Shown here: piece after piece, positions 43,894 to 52,052 of the stretch | Numbering within the stretch: the first letter of the stretch is position 1 | How the letters are laid out: each line of letters starts with the position of its first letter | From: Brachybacterium sp. FME24 | GTDB taxonomy: Bacteria > Actinomycetota > Actinomycetes > Actinomycetales > Dermabacteraceae | Reading direction: 5' to 3' | Assembly: GCF_014897705.1 (NCBI RefSeq) | Contig: NZ_JABUXV010000004.1 | Span: 62,001 to 126,000 of the forward strand | DNA: 64,000 bases | The notes under the pieces: model-generated | The model's database searches: none | Seen by the model: the letters and a program-made list of their open reading frames with translations, nothing else | Told to the model about the DNA's origin: nothing | Position numbers and translations under genes: made by a program

Positions 43894-46140
43894 TCAGGCG
43901 GGGTCGATACCCGCCGGTAGTTCTCGCGAGTGGATCACACCGAGATGCGTCGTCGCACGGGTCATCGCGACATAGAGGTCACCGGCACCATGGGCCTCGA
44001 CCAGCTCGGCCGGTTCGATCAGGATCACGCCATCGAACTCCAAGCCCTTCGCGTCCTGTGCGGTCATCACCGCGACTTCGTCGTCCACCCCCGCGGAGCC
44101 GGCGCCCACTGGAGGCAGGTCCGTTCGCGTGCGCAGCTCGGCGAGGACGTCGGCGACGCGTTCGGTGGCCGCGATGACGGCCAGACGCCCGATGCTCTCG
44201 GTGCGGACGGCGACCACGGCGTCCGCCGCGAGGCGCGCCATGGCGAACTCCTCGGTGTGCTGGATGAGCGGGTCCCGATCACCCTCACGGACGGAACTGA
44301 CCGGCGTCACCGGCAGATTGTGGGCCTGCGCCATCGCCACCGCACGCTCCATGATGCGGCTCGGGGTGCGGTAGTTGACCGTCAGGTGCTCGACCTGGAG
44401 GCGGTCCTGGATGTAGGGGCTCAGAGCTTCGGTCCAGGAGGACGTGCCGCCGGCGGAAGAGGTCTGCGCGACGTCGCCCACGACCGTGAAGGACTTCGTG
44501 GGGGCGCGTCGCATCAGGGCTCGCCAGCTCATGGGGGAGTGCTCCTGGGCCTCGTCGACGACGACATGCCCGTAGGTCCAGCTGCGCTCTGTCGAGGCGC
44601 GCTCGGCGAGAGTGCGTCCATCGCGGATGTGCCCGACCTGATCGGCGAGGTCCTCGGCGCGGATGATGCCGGAGGTGTCGACGTTCTCGATGACCTTGCG
44701 GGCATAGTCGACGTCGGCCTCGCGTCGGCTTGCGGCCTCACGGGCCCTGGCCTCTGCGGGAGCGTCGTCCTCTCCCAGCAGTTCGGCGACCTCGTCGAGC
44801 ACAGGGATGTCCTCGACCGTCCAGGGGGAGTCCTTGGGGCGGGCGAGGCGCTGGACCTGATCCGCCAGGGAATGCGGCGCGGCAGCGCGCAGCCGGTCGG
44901 GCCGCGAGAGCAGGATCCGCAGGAAGCCCTGCGGGGTGTAGGGGAGCCAGGCGAGGTTGAGCTGACGCTTGACCTCAGGGTCGTGGCGCAGGTCCGAGAG
45001 CAGATCGGGGCGGTCCTCGGGAACCACCGTGTGACCCTGGGAGGCCAGGGCGCGTTCGTAGGCCTCCACCAGACGGTCCATCGCAGCGCGGACGAAGACC
45101 GCGCGGGCCGCGTTGTGCGGCTTGTGCGTGGCCCGGGCCTCGCGGCGGGCGGATCGCAGGGCGTTCCGGGTCAGGGTGATCGGGGTGCCGTCGATGCGCA
45201 GGCGGATGTCCGCGTCGGGGATGATCTGGCGCTGCTTCACCGCGCGGGCGATGAGGTCGGCCATGGCGATGTCGCCCTTCACACGGGCGACCTCGTCGGT
45301 GTCGTGGAGGAAGGTCTCGATGCCGGGAACCAGCTCGCCGGGCGTCAGCATCACCACGCCGGATTCTCCGAGGCTCGGCAGCACACGTTCGATGTATCGC
45401 AGGAACCCAGGTGTCGGGGCCATGATCAGCACGCCGGTGTGCTCGAGGCGCCGACGGTGGGTGTAGAGCAGGTAGGCGGCACGGTGCAGGGCGACAGCCG
45501 TCTTCCCGGTTCCCGGGCCACCCTGGACCACGAGCACGCCACGGTTCTCGGAACGGATGATGCGGTCCTGCTCGGACTGGATGGTGGCGACGATGTCGCC
45601 CATCCGTCCGGTCCGCTGGCCGGAGACGGCGGCCAGCAGGGCTCCCTCGCCCTGCAGGACGACGTCGTGGTCGTCGGCCGCGAGCACTGACTGGTCCAGG
45701 ACGTCGTCCTCGAGGCCGACGACGGCGCGACCACGACTGATCAGGTGCCGACGCAACCGGACGTTTCGGCGATCGATGCTGGTGGCCTGGTAGAAGGCGG
45801 CCGCCGCCGGGGCGCGCCAGTCCACGAGCAGCTGGTCGCGATCGGCGGTGAAAAGTCCGATGCGGCCGATGTAGTGGCGCGCCGCGTCGTCCATGTCGAG
45901 TCTGCCGAACACCACGCTGCGAGCGACCGAGCGCAGCAGCGCCAGGCGGTCCTCGTACAGCGCCATGAACGAGTCCCGCTCGGACCGGTTCTGGTGCGTC
46001 GAGGCATGCTGTGATGCCTGGATCTCCTCCAGATTGCGCTCGACCTGAGTGATGAGTTCATCGAGTCGCGCATAGAGCCGATCGGCGTAGTCCTGCTCAC
46101 GTGCGATCTCCTGGGCGATCAGCCCTTCAGCGTCGTCCAC
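43894..46140 (-). CDS. HelD/HelR-type RNA polymerase-recycling helicase-like ATPase
   Basis: UvrD-like superfamily 1 ATPase of the actinobacterial HelD class. Of 748 residues, the N-terminus is a predicted antiparallel coiled coil (AQEIAREQDYADRLYARLDELITQVERNLEEI) typical of HelD, the Walker A is VVQGGPGTGKTAVALHR, the Walker B is VVVDEAQEHSPMSW, and the motor ends with VAVMTAQDAKGLEFDGVILIEP and LYVAMTRATTHLGV. HelD proteins bind RNA polymerase and strip it from DNA; some (HelR) confer rifamycin tolerance. Whether this one does cannot be read from sequence. GTG start, with AGAGGGAG upstream. Confidence 0.88.
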   Translation of the reverse strand: MDDAEGLIAQEIAREQDYADRLYARLDELITQVERNLEEIQASQHASTHQNRSERDSFMALYEDRLALLRSVARSVVFGRLDMDDAARHYIGRIGLFTADRDQLLVDWRAPAAAAFYQATSIDRRNVRLRRHLISRGRAVVGLEDDVLDQSVLAADDHDVVLQGEGALLAAVSGQRTGRMGDIVATIQSEQDRIIRSENRGVLVVQGGPGTGKTAVALHRAAYLLYTHRRRLEHTGVLIMAPTPGFLRYIERVLPSLGESGVVMLTPGELVPGIETFLHDTDEVARVKGDIAMADLIARAVKQRQIIPDADIRLRIDGTPITLTRNALRSARREARATHKPHNAARAVFVRAAMDRLVEAYERALASQGHTVVPEDRPDLLSDLRHDPEVKRQLNLAWLPYTPQGFLRILLSRPDRLRAAAPHSLADQVQRLARPKDSPWTVEDIPVLDEVAELLGEDDAPAEARAREAASRREADVDYARKVIENVDTSGIIRAEDLADQVGHIRDGRTLAERASTERSWTYGHVVVDEAQEHSPMSWRALMRRAPTKSFTVVGDVAQTSSAGGTSSWTEALSPYIQDRLQVEHLTVNYRTPSRIMERAVAMAQAHNLPVTPVSSVREGDRDPLIQHTEEFAMARLAADAVVAVRTESIGRLAVIAATERVADVLAELRTRTDLPPVGAGSAGVDDEVAVMTAQDAKGLEFDGVILIEPAELVEAHGAGDLYVAMTRATTHLGVIHSRELPAGIDPA

Positions 46141-46293
46141 GGACCTGCTCCCTCTGACGGTTGACCCTCACACCGCGCCGCGCCGGACTGACCGGGGTCG
46201 GCGAAGCACGGTGGTCCATTATGGTGGACAGGCCTGGGTGTGCGTGCCATCGGGGTGAGTGACGTCCAACCGGCCGCGAGGGAGGAAACGCTG

Positions 46294-47271
46294 ATGCGCG
46301 ACCCGCGTGACCTGTACCGGTTCGAATCCGCCGATGTGCTGGCGGCCGTGCCCCGTACCGGTCTGACCCTGGTCCATGCCCTCCCGGGCCTGGTGGACGC
46401 CGGCAACGCGTGCAGGATCGCCTCCACGTACCTGCGTGACGAGCTGCGTCATCTGCGTCTGGTCACCTTCGACATGGACGAGCTGCTGGACTATCGCGGA
46501 TCCCGCCCACAGGCGGTGTTCGACGGGACGTCCTACACCGGCGTGGACATCCCCGAACTGACCTTGTCCCTCATGTACGACGAGTCGGATCGGCCATTCC
46601 TGTTCCTCGATGGGCCCGAGCCCGATCTGCAGTGGGGTCGTCTGGCAGAAGCCCTCATCGACCTGGTCGAGTTCTTCGACGTGGAGCGCGTGGTCGGGAT
46701 GCAGGCGGTGCCGATGGCGGTCCCGCATACCCGTCCCATCGGGCTGTTCGCGCACGCGAACGACCCTTCGCTGCTGGGGCGTCCGAACACGCGGCCCACC
46801 CCGGCACCAGGCACGACCCTGGGGAGCGAGGACGGGGAGCCAGCTGAGATCGTGGTGCCGGCCGCGTTCGGCGCTCTGCTCGAACACCGGCTCGGCCGCG
46901 CCGATCACCCGGCGATGGGCTACGCGGCGCAGATCCCGCACTACCTCACGCGGACCGATTTCCCGGCCGGTTCGCTCGCTCTGCTGCGCCGGGTCAGCGA
47001 CGCCGCGGGTCTCGACCTGCCGCTGGTGCATCTCGGTGACCTCACGGACGCGGCGACCGTCGCCCTGCAGGGGACCCTCGCCCAGAACAGCGAGGTGCAT
47101 CAGATCGTCCGGACCCTCGAGGAGCAGTACGACGCCATGAGCGAGGGCAGCGATCCCTCACCACTTGCGACGACCTTGGATCTGCCGACGGCCGACGAGA
47201 TCGGCGAGCACTTCGAGCGCTTCCTCGCCGACCACGACGACGAGTGGCCCGATGATCCGCGTCCGTTGTGA
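46294..47271 (+). CDS. PAC2 family protein
   Basis: A 325-residue protein of the PAC2 (proteasome assembly chaperone-like, COG2047-type) family, common in actinobacteria but of unknown function. It shows TLVHALPGLVDAGNACRIASTYL, LVTFDMDELLDYRGSRPQAVFDG, FLFLDGPEPDLQWGRLAEALIDL and HYLTRTDFPAGSLALLRRVSDAAG. The ATG at 46294 is preceded by GGAGG eight bases upstream; a TATGGT hexamer at 46220–46225 may be the -10. Divergent from the HelD-like gene. Confidence 0.87.
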   Translation: MRDPRDLYRFESADVLAAVPRTGLTLVHALPGLVDAGNACRIASTYLRDELRHLRLVTFDMDELLDYRGSRPQAVFDGTSYTGVDIPELTLSLMYDESDRPFLFLDGPEPDLQWGRLAEALIDLVEFFDVERVVGMQAVPMAVPHTRPIGLFAHANDPSLLGRPNTRPTPAPGTTLGSEDGEPAEIVVPAAFGALLEHRLGRADHPAMGYAAQIPHYLTRTDFPAGSLALLRRVSDAAGLDLPLVHLGDLTDAATVALQGTLAQNSEVHQIVRTLEEQYDAMSEGSDPSPLATTLDLPTADEIGEHFERFLADHDDEWPDDPRPL

Positions 47272-47503
47272 CCTGAGGGACGCGATGCGGACCTCCCGAA
47301 GCGCCCATACGGTGAAGTTCGTTACTTCTTCGTGACCGTGCTCTGCCATTCCCTGTGTGAACGGGGCCACTGCCATGGCAGAATGGCGGCGTTGCAGTGA
47401 TTGCAGGTCCAGCAGGACAATCCGTCGAAGGTGCCTCGGCACAGCAGTACGGCCTGCACCTGACGCCACCCGCCTCGGCGGAGGGCGGCTTCACGCGGCG
47501 CCG

Positions 47504-47522
47504 CGATCGCGTACCGCGATCG
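47504..47522 (+). other. Hairpin in cspA-type leader
   Basis: A perfect 8-bp stem (CGATCGCG / CGCGATCG, loop TAC) ends 28 bases before the cold-shock ATG. The 279 bases between the PAC2 gene and the cold-shock gene hold no gene and form a long leader of the kind that controls csp translation by temperature. Confidence 0.5.
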
Positions 47523-47550
47523 TTGATGGACGACACAGAAGGTGACAGGT

Positions 47551-47754
47551 ATGGCACAGGGCTCGGTCAAGTGGTTCAACGCCGAAAAGGGCTTCGGATT
47601 CATCGAGATCGACGGAGGCGGCGCAGACGTCTTCGTGCATCACAGCAAGATCGACATGGACGGCTACCGCGCCCTCGACGAGGGTCAGCGCGTGGAGTTC
47701 GAGGTCACCCAGGGGGACAAGGGCCCGCAGGCCGAGCAGGTTCGCCCGGTCTGA
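47551..47754 (+). CDS. cspA: Cold-shock domain protein
   Basis: A 67-residue single-stranded nucleic-acid-binding protein. It is a complete OB-fold cold-shock domain with RNP1 (KGFGFIEI) and RNP2 (VFVHHS) after the [12 protein letters not shown] start. The ATG at 47551, with AAGGTGA upstream, gives the standard Csp length; three more in-frame codons upstream are unlikely to be used. The leader is long and structured and a strong terminator follows, so it is monocistronic. The symbol names the family, not a proven orthologue. Confidence 0.95.
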   Translation: MAQGSVKWFNAEKGFGFIEIDGGGADVFVHHSKIDMDGYRALDEGQRVEFEVTQGDKGPQAEQVRPV

Positions 47755-47778
47755 TCGACGGTCACTCCCGTTAATCTC

Positions 47779-47816
47779 ACGGACCGGGTAGGAGCATCTG
47801 CTCCTACCCGGTCCGT
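47779..47816 (+). terminator. Strong terminator after the cold-shock gene
   Basis: An 18-bp stem (ACGGACCGGGTAGGAGCA and its complement) with a minimal loop starts 24 bases after the stop codon. Confidence 0.88.
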
Positions 47817-47870
47817 CGTCGTGCGGGGGCTGTGACGAGCGTGGTGCGACGAGAGCAGTGGGCACCGCGC

Positions 47871-47919
47871 AGTTGATGGACGAAATCTTCCAGAAGATGG
47901 AAGTTCTCGTCCATCAACT
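47871..47919. repeat. Long imperfect palindrome sharing a 12-mer with the cspA leader
   Basis: Arms of 22 bases (AGTTGATGGACGA...CTTCCA and TGGAAG...TCGTCCATCAACT, with a three-base mismatch) surround a GAAGA loop. It is AT-richer than its surroundings. GTTGATGGACGA (47872–47883) also occurs at 47522–47533, just before the cspA ribosome-binding site, and its complement forms the right arm (47907–47918). It may also act as a terminator for the minus-strand gene ending at 48042. Confidence 0.7.
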
Positions 47920-48041
47920 CCGTTGGCGGGACCTCCGTCGGCGTGGCGTCGGAGGAGCCGTCCCCGCCGAGGCAGTGGTGACGCGGGCCGTGCGCCGACC
48001 TCCCGGGAGACCCGCCAGGAGACGGACCTCGCGCGGAGGCC

Positions 48042-48896
48042 TCAGCTGAGGCCCTGCACCTTCCCGGCGCGCGCCAGGGCCTGGACCTGCGAGGGCTGCG
48101 CCAACCGCACCGAGACCGCGTCCGAGCGCAAAGCGCGGTCGATGCCCTCGGGCAGGGGGCGACTCGACGCGACCAGCACGCAGTTGCCGCGACGCTTCCC
48201 CGACAGATGCGCGGGCTCGGCGATGACCCCGACGTGCGCGAACACTGCGGACAGGGTCGCGACCTCGTCGGCCATCAGCCCGGTGCCGGGTGGGGCCGCG
48301 CAGTTGGCGAGATAGAGCCCTCCGTCGCGCAGGACTCTCGACGCATGCTCCGCCGTCTCGCGTGTGATCAGCTCGGGTGGGGTGAGCGGCCCCGAGAACA
48401 CATCGCGCACCAGCACGTCGAAGCGGTCGTCCCGCCACGACGTCAGCGCGCTGAGCGCATCCTCGATCCGCAACCGCAGCTGGGGGGAGCGCGGCAGATC
48501 GAACCAGGTGCGCACCTGGTTCGCCAGCAGCTCATCCAGCTCGACCACGATCTGCCGTGAGCTCGGATGCCTCGACGCGATCGCCCGGGGCAGCGAACAG
48601 CCTCCTCCGCCCAGATGCGCGAGCTGCGGGATCGGTCCACTGCCTCCAGCACCCGCCACGACATCCTCCCGTCCGAAGTGATGCTCGATGACGATCAGCA
48701 TCCACCGCATGTACTCGAACACCAGGTGCTCGGGGTCCGGATGGAGGTGGGAGGACGGGACGGCGTTGACCTCGAGCAGCACGGAGCCGTCGTTCTCGAC
48801 GGTGAGCCGAGCGGTCCCGGTGGAGATGGGGATGAGGACATCGAGCGGGCCGAGGTGCTCGAAAGGGGCGTGGCGCACACGCTCGCGACGGGACAT
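48042..48896 (-). CDS. Spermidine synthase-like methyltransferase-fold protein
   Basis: A 284-residue protein with the aminopropyltransferase/SAM-methyltransferase fold, often annotated as spermidine synthase in actinobacteria. The cofactor loop is QLAHLGGGGCSLPRAIAS, followed by IVVELDELLANQVRTWFDL and VLVRDVFSGPLTPPELIT, where polyamine synthases carry their catalytic Asp. True polyamine activity is uncertain, as no speD or arginine decarboxylase is nearby. The ATG at 48896 is chosen because TACAGT ends six bases upstream; an in-frame start further out lacks support. Confidence 0.83.
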   Translation of the reverse strand: MSRRERVRHAPFEHLGPLDVLIPISTGTARLTVENDGSVLLEVNAVPSSHLHPDPEHLVFEYMRWMLIVIEHHFGREDVVAGAGGSGPIPQLAHLGGGGCSLPRAIASRHPSSRQIVVELDELLANQVRTWFDLPRSPQLRLRIEDALSALTSWRDDRFDVLVRDVFSGPLTPPELITRETAEHASRVLRDGGLYLANCAAPPGTGLMADEVATLSAVFAHVGVIAEPAHLSGKRRGNCVLVASSRPLPEGIDRALRSDAVSVRLAQPSQVQALARAGKVQGLS

Positions 48897-48902
48897 CGCT
48901 CC

Positions 48903-48908
48903 ACTGTA
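48903..48908 (-). promoter_or_regulatory. -10 element (TACAGT) for leaderless spermidine-synthase-like gene
   Basis: On the minus strand TACAGT ends six bases before the ATG; no Shine-Dalgarno. Confidence 0.6.
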
Positions 48909-49007
48909 GGAGACCGGGAGGCGCAATTCCGGCGGGCGCGCGCCCTGTCCGATTCTGCCGAACGTTCCTCCCCAGGCACCTGTCGTCCACCACCGCTGCG
49001 GGCGCCC

Positions 49008-49035
49008 TTCGTCTGTCGGACCCCGCGCCTAGCGT
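49008..49035 (+). promoter_or_regulatory. Candidate promoter of the HEPN–dinB region
   Basis: TTCGTC and TAGCGT are 16 bases apart, ~90 bases before the HEPN-protein ATG. A 10-base direct repeat (GCAGCACACG at 49045 and 49063) lies just downstream. Confidence 0.35.
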
Positions 49036-49124
49036 GTTCATCACGCAGCACACGCAGTAGAGGCAGCACACGGAGTCTCGGCGCTCTCCCAGATCGTCGC
49101 AGGCCCACGAGACGAGGAGCAGCG

Positions 49125-49607
49125 ATGACCACGACCACGTCCCGCCGTCGACGGCGCGCCACGGCGCTCACCTCGGACGCTCGCAGCCTGCGCCTGCGGC
49201 TCGCGCACCTCGACCAGGACCAGGCGGACCTGGAACGGGCTCGGGACCTGCTGCGGCAGGGCCGCGCTGCAGCCACGGACGAGCCGCGGGAGGCGTTCGA
49301 GCTCGTGCATCGGGCGGCGCTGCGAGGTGCGGGAATCATCGTTGCCCGGAGCAATCGTGACCGCCGCCGCAAGCTTCCGCTGAACGTCTGGACGGCGCTG
49401 GACCGACTCGGCGGCGAGGATGCGGAGCGCGCGAGCCACCTGGTGCCGCTCGTCGCGGAGCGGTCCCGTCTGGACCGGGAACCCGCCTCCGTGCCTGACC
49501 CCGGACTGCTGCGGGAGCACCTCGAGCAGACTGCACAGCACTTGGACACGGTCTCGCAGCGGCTTCTCGCGGATCTGCCGAGCCACGTCACAGCCCTCGC
49601 CGGCTGA
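49125..49607 (+). CDS. SAV_6107-type HEPN domain protein
   Basis: A 160-residue, Arg-rich helical protein. The segment AFELVHRAALRGAGIIVARSNRDRRRKLPLNVWTALDRL resembles the actinobacterial SAV_6107 family of HEPN-domain proteins, which I recall lying next to dinB. HEPN proteins include RNases and toxins, but this family is uncharacterised and I do not see a clear RxxxxH catalytic motif. GAGGAG supports the ATG. dinB follows 63 bases downstream. Confidence 0.75.
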   Translation: MTTTTSRRRRRATALTSDARSLRLRLAHLDQDQADLERARDLLRQGRAAATDEPREAFELVHRAALRGAGIIVARSNRDRRRKLPLNVWTALDRLGGEDAERASHLVPLVAERSRLDREPASVPDPGLLREHLEQTAQHLDTVSQRLLADLPSHVTALAG

Positions 49608-49643
49608 GGTCGGCGCCGCTCCGTTCTCAGGGGTGGCGCCGAG

Positions 49644-49649
49644 TACAGT
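49644..49649 (+). promoter_or_regulatory. Candidate -10 (TACAGT) of dinB
   Basis: TACAGT lies 21 bases before the dinB ATG. No SOS box of the recA/lexA type is found here. Confidence 0.45.
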
Positions 49650-49670
49650 GCCAGCACGAGGGAGGTGCCG

Positions 49671-50915
49671 ATGGGTGCACGCAGGGGCGCCGAGGCGCCG
49701 GAGGAGATCCCCGGGATCCTCCATCTGGACATGGATGCGTTCTTCGCGTCCGTCGAGGTGCGCGACAACCCTGAACTGCGGGGCCTTCCCGTCGTCGTCG
49801 GTGGAGCCGGCGCTCGCGGTGTGGTCGCCGCCGCCAGCTACCCCGCCCGTACCCGAGGGATCCGCTCGGCGATGCCGATGGCCACCGCGCGGCGCCTGGC
49901 CCCGGATCTGGTGATCGTCCCTCCTCGCGGCGACCGCTACCGAGAGGCATCCGCTGCCGTGATGGAGCTGCTCGGTGCGGTGATCGCGGACATCGAGCAG
50001 ATCAGCATCGACGAGGCCTTCCTCGACGTGCGGGGAGCTCGTCGGCTCTTCGGCGGGCCCGAGGAGATCGCCGCTCTGCTGCGACGGATGATCCGGGAGG
50101 AGCTCGACCTGCCGAGCTCGGTCGGCGGCTCCGTCTCACGCGCCGTCGCGAAGATCGCCTCGGCGCACGCGAAGCCGGACGGCCAACTGATCGTCCCGGC
50201 CTCGCACACCGCGGACTTCCTGGCTCCGCTGCCGGTCTCGGTGATCTCCGGGATCGGGCCGAAAGCAGTCCTCTCCCTGGAGCGGATCGGCGTGCACCGG
50301 GTCGGCCAGATCCGCGACGTCCCACCGTCGACCTTGGCTCGGGCCCTCGGGCCACGAGCCCCCGACGTCACCCGGCTGGCCGACGGCAGCGACCGCACCG
50401 GTCTGGTGCATCAGGTCCGGGACAAGTCACTGGGCACCGAGCGCACCTGGGACGAGGACCTCACCGATGCCGAGGACGTGAGACTGCGCATCACGGTGAT
50501 GGCCGATGATGTGGCGCGGCAGCTGCGCCGCGATGAGATGGTCGCCCGCACCGTCGTGCTCAAACTGCGCAGCCCGGACGGAACCACGATCACGCGCTCC
50601 TCCACCCTGGACCAGCCCACCTCGAGCGGCGAGCGACTGCGCGAGCAGGTCGTGGCGCTGTGGGAGCGCGAACGTCACCGACTCCGTCGGGTCCGCCTGG
50701 CCGGGGTGCGGGTCACCCATCTCGAGCCCTCGGCCTCCACTCCCGTGCAGCACGAACTGACCATGCGGTCGGGGCAGTGGCGGGACCTGGAAGCCGCGAT
50801 GGACAAGGCGGTGGACCGTTTCGGATCCTCCAGTCTCAGCAGGGGATCGGCTCTCGGACCGGGCGCCAGCGGCTCTCAGCAGACCGGGGCGCCCCCTGGT
50901 GCGGACGGCGACTGA
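49671..50915 (+). CDS. dinB: DNA polymerase IV (Y-family)
   Basis: Low-fidelity polymerase for translesion synthesis. From the ATG at 49671 (GGAGG five bases upstream) it has 414 residues. Palm catalytic residues are in HLDMDAFFASVEVRDNPEL and ISIDEAFLDV; AAASYPARTRGIRSAMPMA is the fingers motif; the helix-hairpin-helix SVISGIGPKAVLSLERIGV and the little-finger domain follow. The last ~30 residues are Gly/Ser-rich and lack an obvious C-terminal clamp-binding peptide. A GTG two codons earlier overlaps the Shine-Dalgarno. Confidence 0.95.
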   Translation: MGARRGAEAPEEIPGILHLDMDAFFASVEVRDNPELRGLPVVVGGAGARGVVAAASYPARTRGIRSAMPMATARRLAPDLVIVPPRGDRYREASAAVMELLGAVIADIEQISIDEAFLDVRGARRLFGGPEEIAALLRRMIREELDLPSSVGGSVSRAVAKIASAHAKPDGQLIVPASHTADFLAPLPVSVISGIGPKAVLSLERIGVHRVGQIRDVPPSTLARALGPRAPDVTRLADGSDRTGLVHQVRDKSLGTERTWDEDLTDAEDVRLRITVMADDVARQLRRDEMVARTVVLKLRSPDGTTITRSSTLDQPTSSGERLREQVVALWERERHRLRRVRLAGVRVTHLEPSASTPVQHELTMRSGQWRDLEAAMDKAVDRFGSSSLSRGSALGPGASGSQQTGAPPGADGD

Positions 50916-51074
50916 GCGCGTACTCGAGGCCCGTGCTGGCGATGCGCATCGGCGAGTGTTCCCATTACTCAGGAACTGGCTCTAAACTGGGTGAACCGCC
51001 GACGAGGGCTCCGCACCACGACCGGCGGAAGTCGCCGACCAGGCGCGAGAGGACCGGGGACAAGGAGCGGGACC

Positions 51075-51485
51075 ATGCCGCTGTCTGAACACGAGCAGAA
51101 GATGCTCGACGAGATGGAACGTCAGCTCTTCGCTGACGACCCACGCCTCGCACGGGCATTTGCACCGACCAAGAATTCGCGACGCAGTGGTCGTCGCATC
51201 GCCATCGGCCTGGGCGGTGTCATCGTCGGGCTCGGAATTCTGGTCCTGGCTGTGTCGCTGCCGGCCGTCTGGCTCGGAGTGATCGCCTTCCTCGGCATGC
51301 TCGCCGGTGCCGTGTACGCGGTGACGACGCCCAGTTCTGCCTCGCAGAACAATCCGCCGGGCTCCGACGGCGGCGGCGGTGGGAGCGCCGGACCGACCAC
51401 CCCTCGCGACGACAAGGGCGGCACCTTCATGCGCAAATTGGAAGAGCGCTGGGAGAAGCGCTCCGGGGACGATCCCCGACTCTGA
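51075..51485 (+). CDS. DUF3040 membrane protein
   Basis: A 136-residue protein of unknown function found just upstream of mraZ in many actinobacteria. The N-terminal signature is MPLSEHEQKMLDEMERQLFADDPRLARAF, followed by two membrane segments (residues ~42–62 and ~64–82) and a Gly/Ser-rich cytoplasmic tail. AAGGAG before the ATG supports the start; a TAAACT hexamer at 50982–50987 may be the -10. It ends in a strong terminator. Confidence 0.92.
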   Translation: MPLSEHEQKMLDEMERQLFADDPRLARAFAPTKNSRRSGRRIAIGLGGVIVGLGILVLAVSLPAVWLGVIAFLGMLAGAVYAVTTPSSASQNNPPGSDGGGGGSAGPTTPRDDKGGTFMRKLEERWEKRSGDDPRL

Positions 51486-51525
51486 TCCGCCCCGGCCGCC
51501 GTTGCGCGTCCCACGAAGAACTCCC

Positions 51526-51557
51526 CGAAGCCCCAGCTCCTGCGAGCTGGGGCTTCG
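51526..51557 (+). terminator. Terminator after DUF3040 gene
   Basis: A perfect 14-bp stem (CGAAGCCCCAGCTC / GAGCTGGGGCTTCG) with a four-base loop begins 41 bases after the stop. Confidence 0.87.
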
Positions 51558-51611
51558 TCGTGTCCTGGAGCTGCGTGACGCGAACTCGAACGCCCAGCTC
51601 CCCGCGGCCAC

Positions 51612-51699
51612 TGAGACCCGATGGCAGCCCAGTTGAGGCCCGCCTGCGACCCGGCTGAGGCCCGACTGCGTCCCGACTGAAACCCGCCTGCGACCCGGC
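51612..51699. repeat. 22-bp tandem repeat, four copies, upstream of mraZ
   Basis: Four consecutive 22-bp units (51612, 51634, 51656, 51678) share TGAGNCCCG...GCGNCCCGNC; copies two and four are the closest (20 of 22 identical). A degenerate fifth unit may follow. No gene is supported in the 51558–52052 stretch apart from this repeat and the mraZ regulatory region. Confidence 0.8.
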
Positions 51700-52052
51700 G
51701 GTGGCCCGGTCGCGCCCTGAGCTGACCCCGGGGCCCCGGTCCGACCGGACGGTTCGGAGGCTGTCCTCGGGCACGGATTGCGCCTGCTCCCCCTGATTCC
51801 CCACATCCCTCCACCGGTTCCCTCCCTTTCCCTCCACCCGCTGTCCGGCGGATGCTCGGCGAACCGGTGCATCGCTCTGACCTGCAAGACCGCGGCGCGA
51901 TGCGGATTCAGTCCTTCCCGCTCCGCGCGCCGCTGCGCGCAGAATCAGCCACATCGACGCGCCGTCGACGAGAATCCCCCCACCTCACACCACGTCCCTG
52001 ACCTGCGCCTATGGAGGCAATCGTGCGCAGATGGGGATTCTGGTAGCGAGAT

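Noticed and set aside
47858..48049. 63-codon frame covering the palindrome downstream of cspA
   Set aside because: No Shine-Dalgarno; it runs into the 3' end of the opposite gene, and the palindrome better explains the sequence.
51612..51699. CRISPR array or attachment-site repeats before mraZ
   Set aside because: Units are contiguous without spacers, and no cas, integrase or transposase gene is present.
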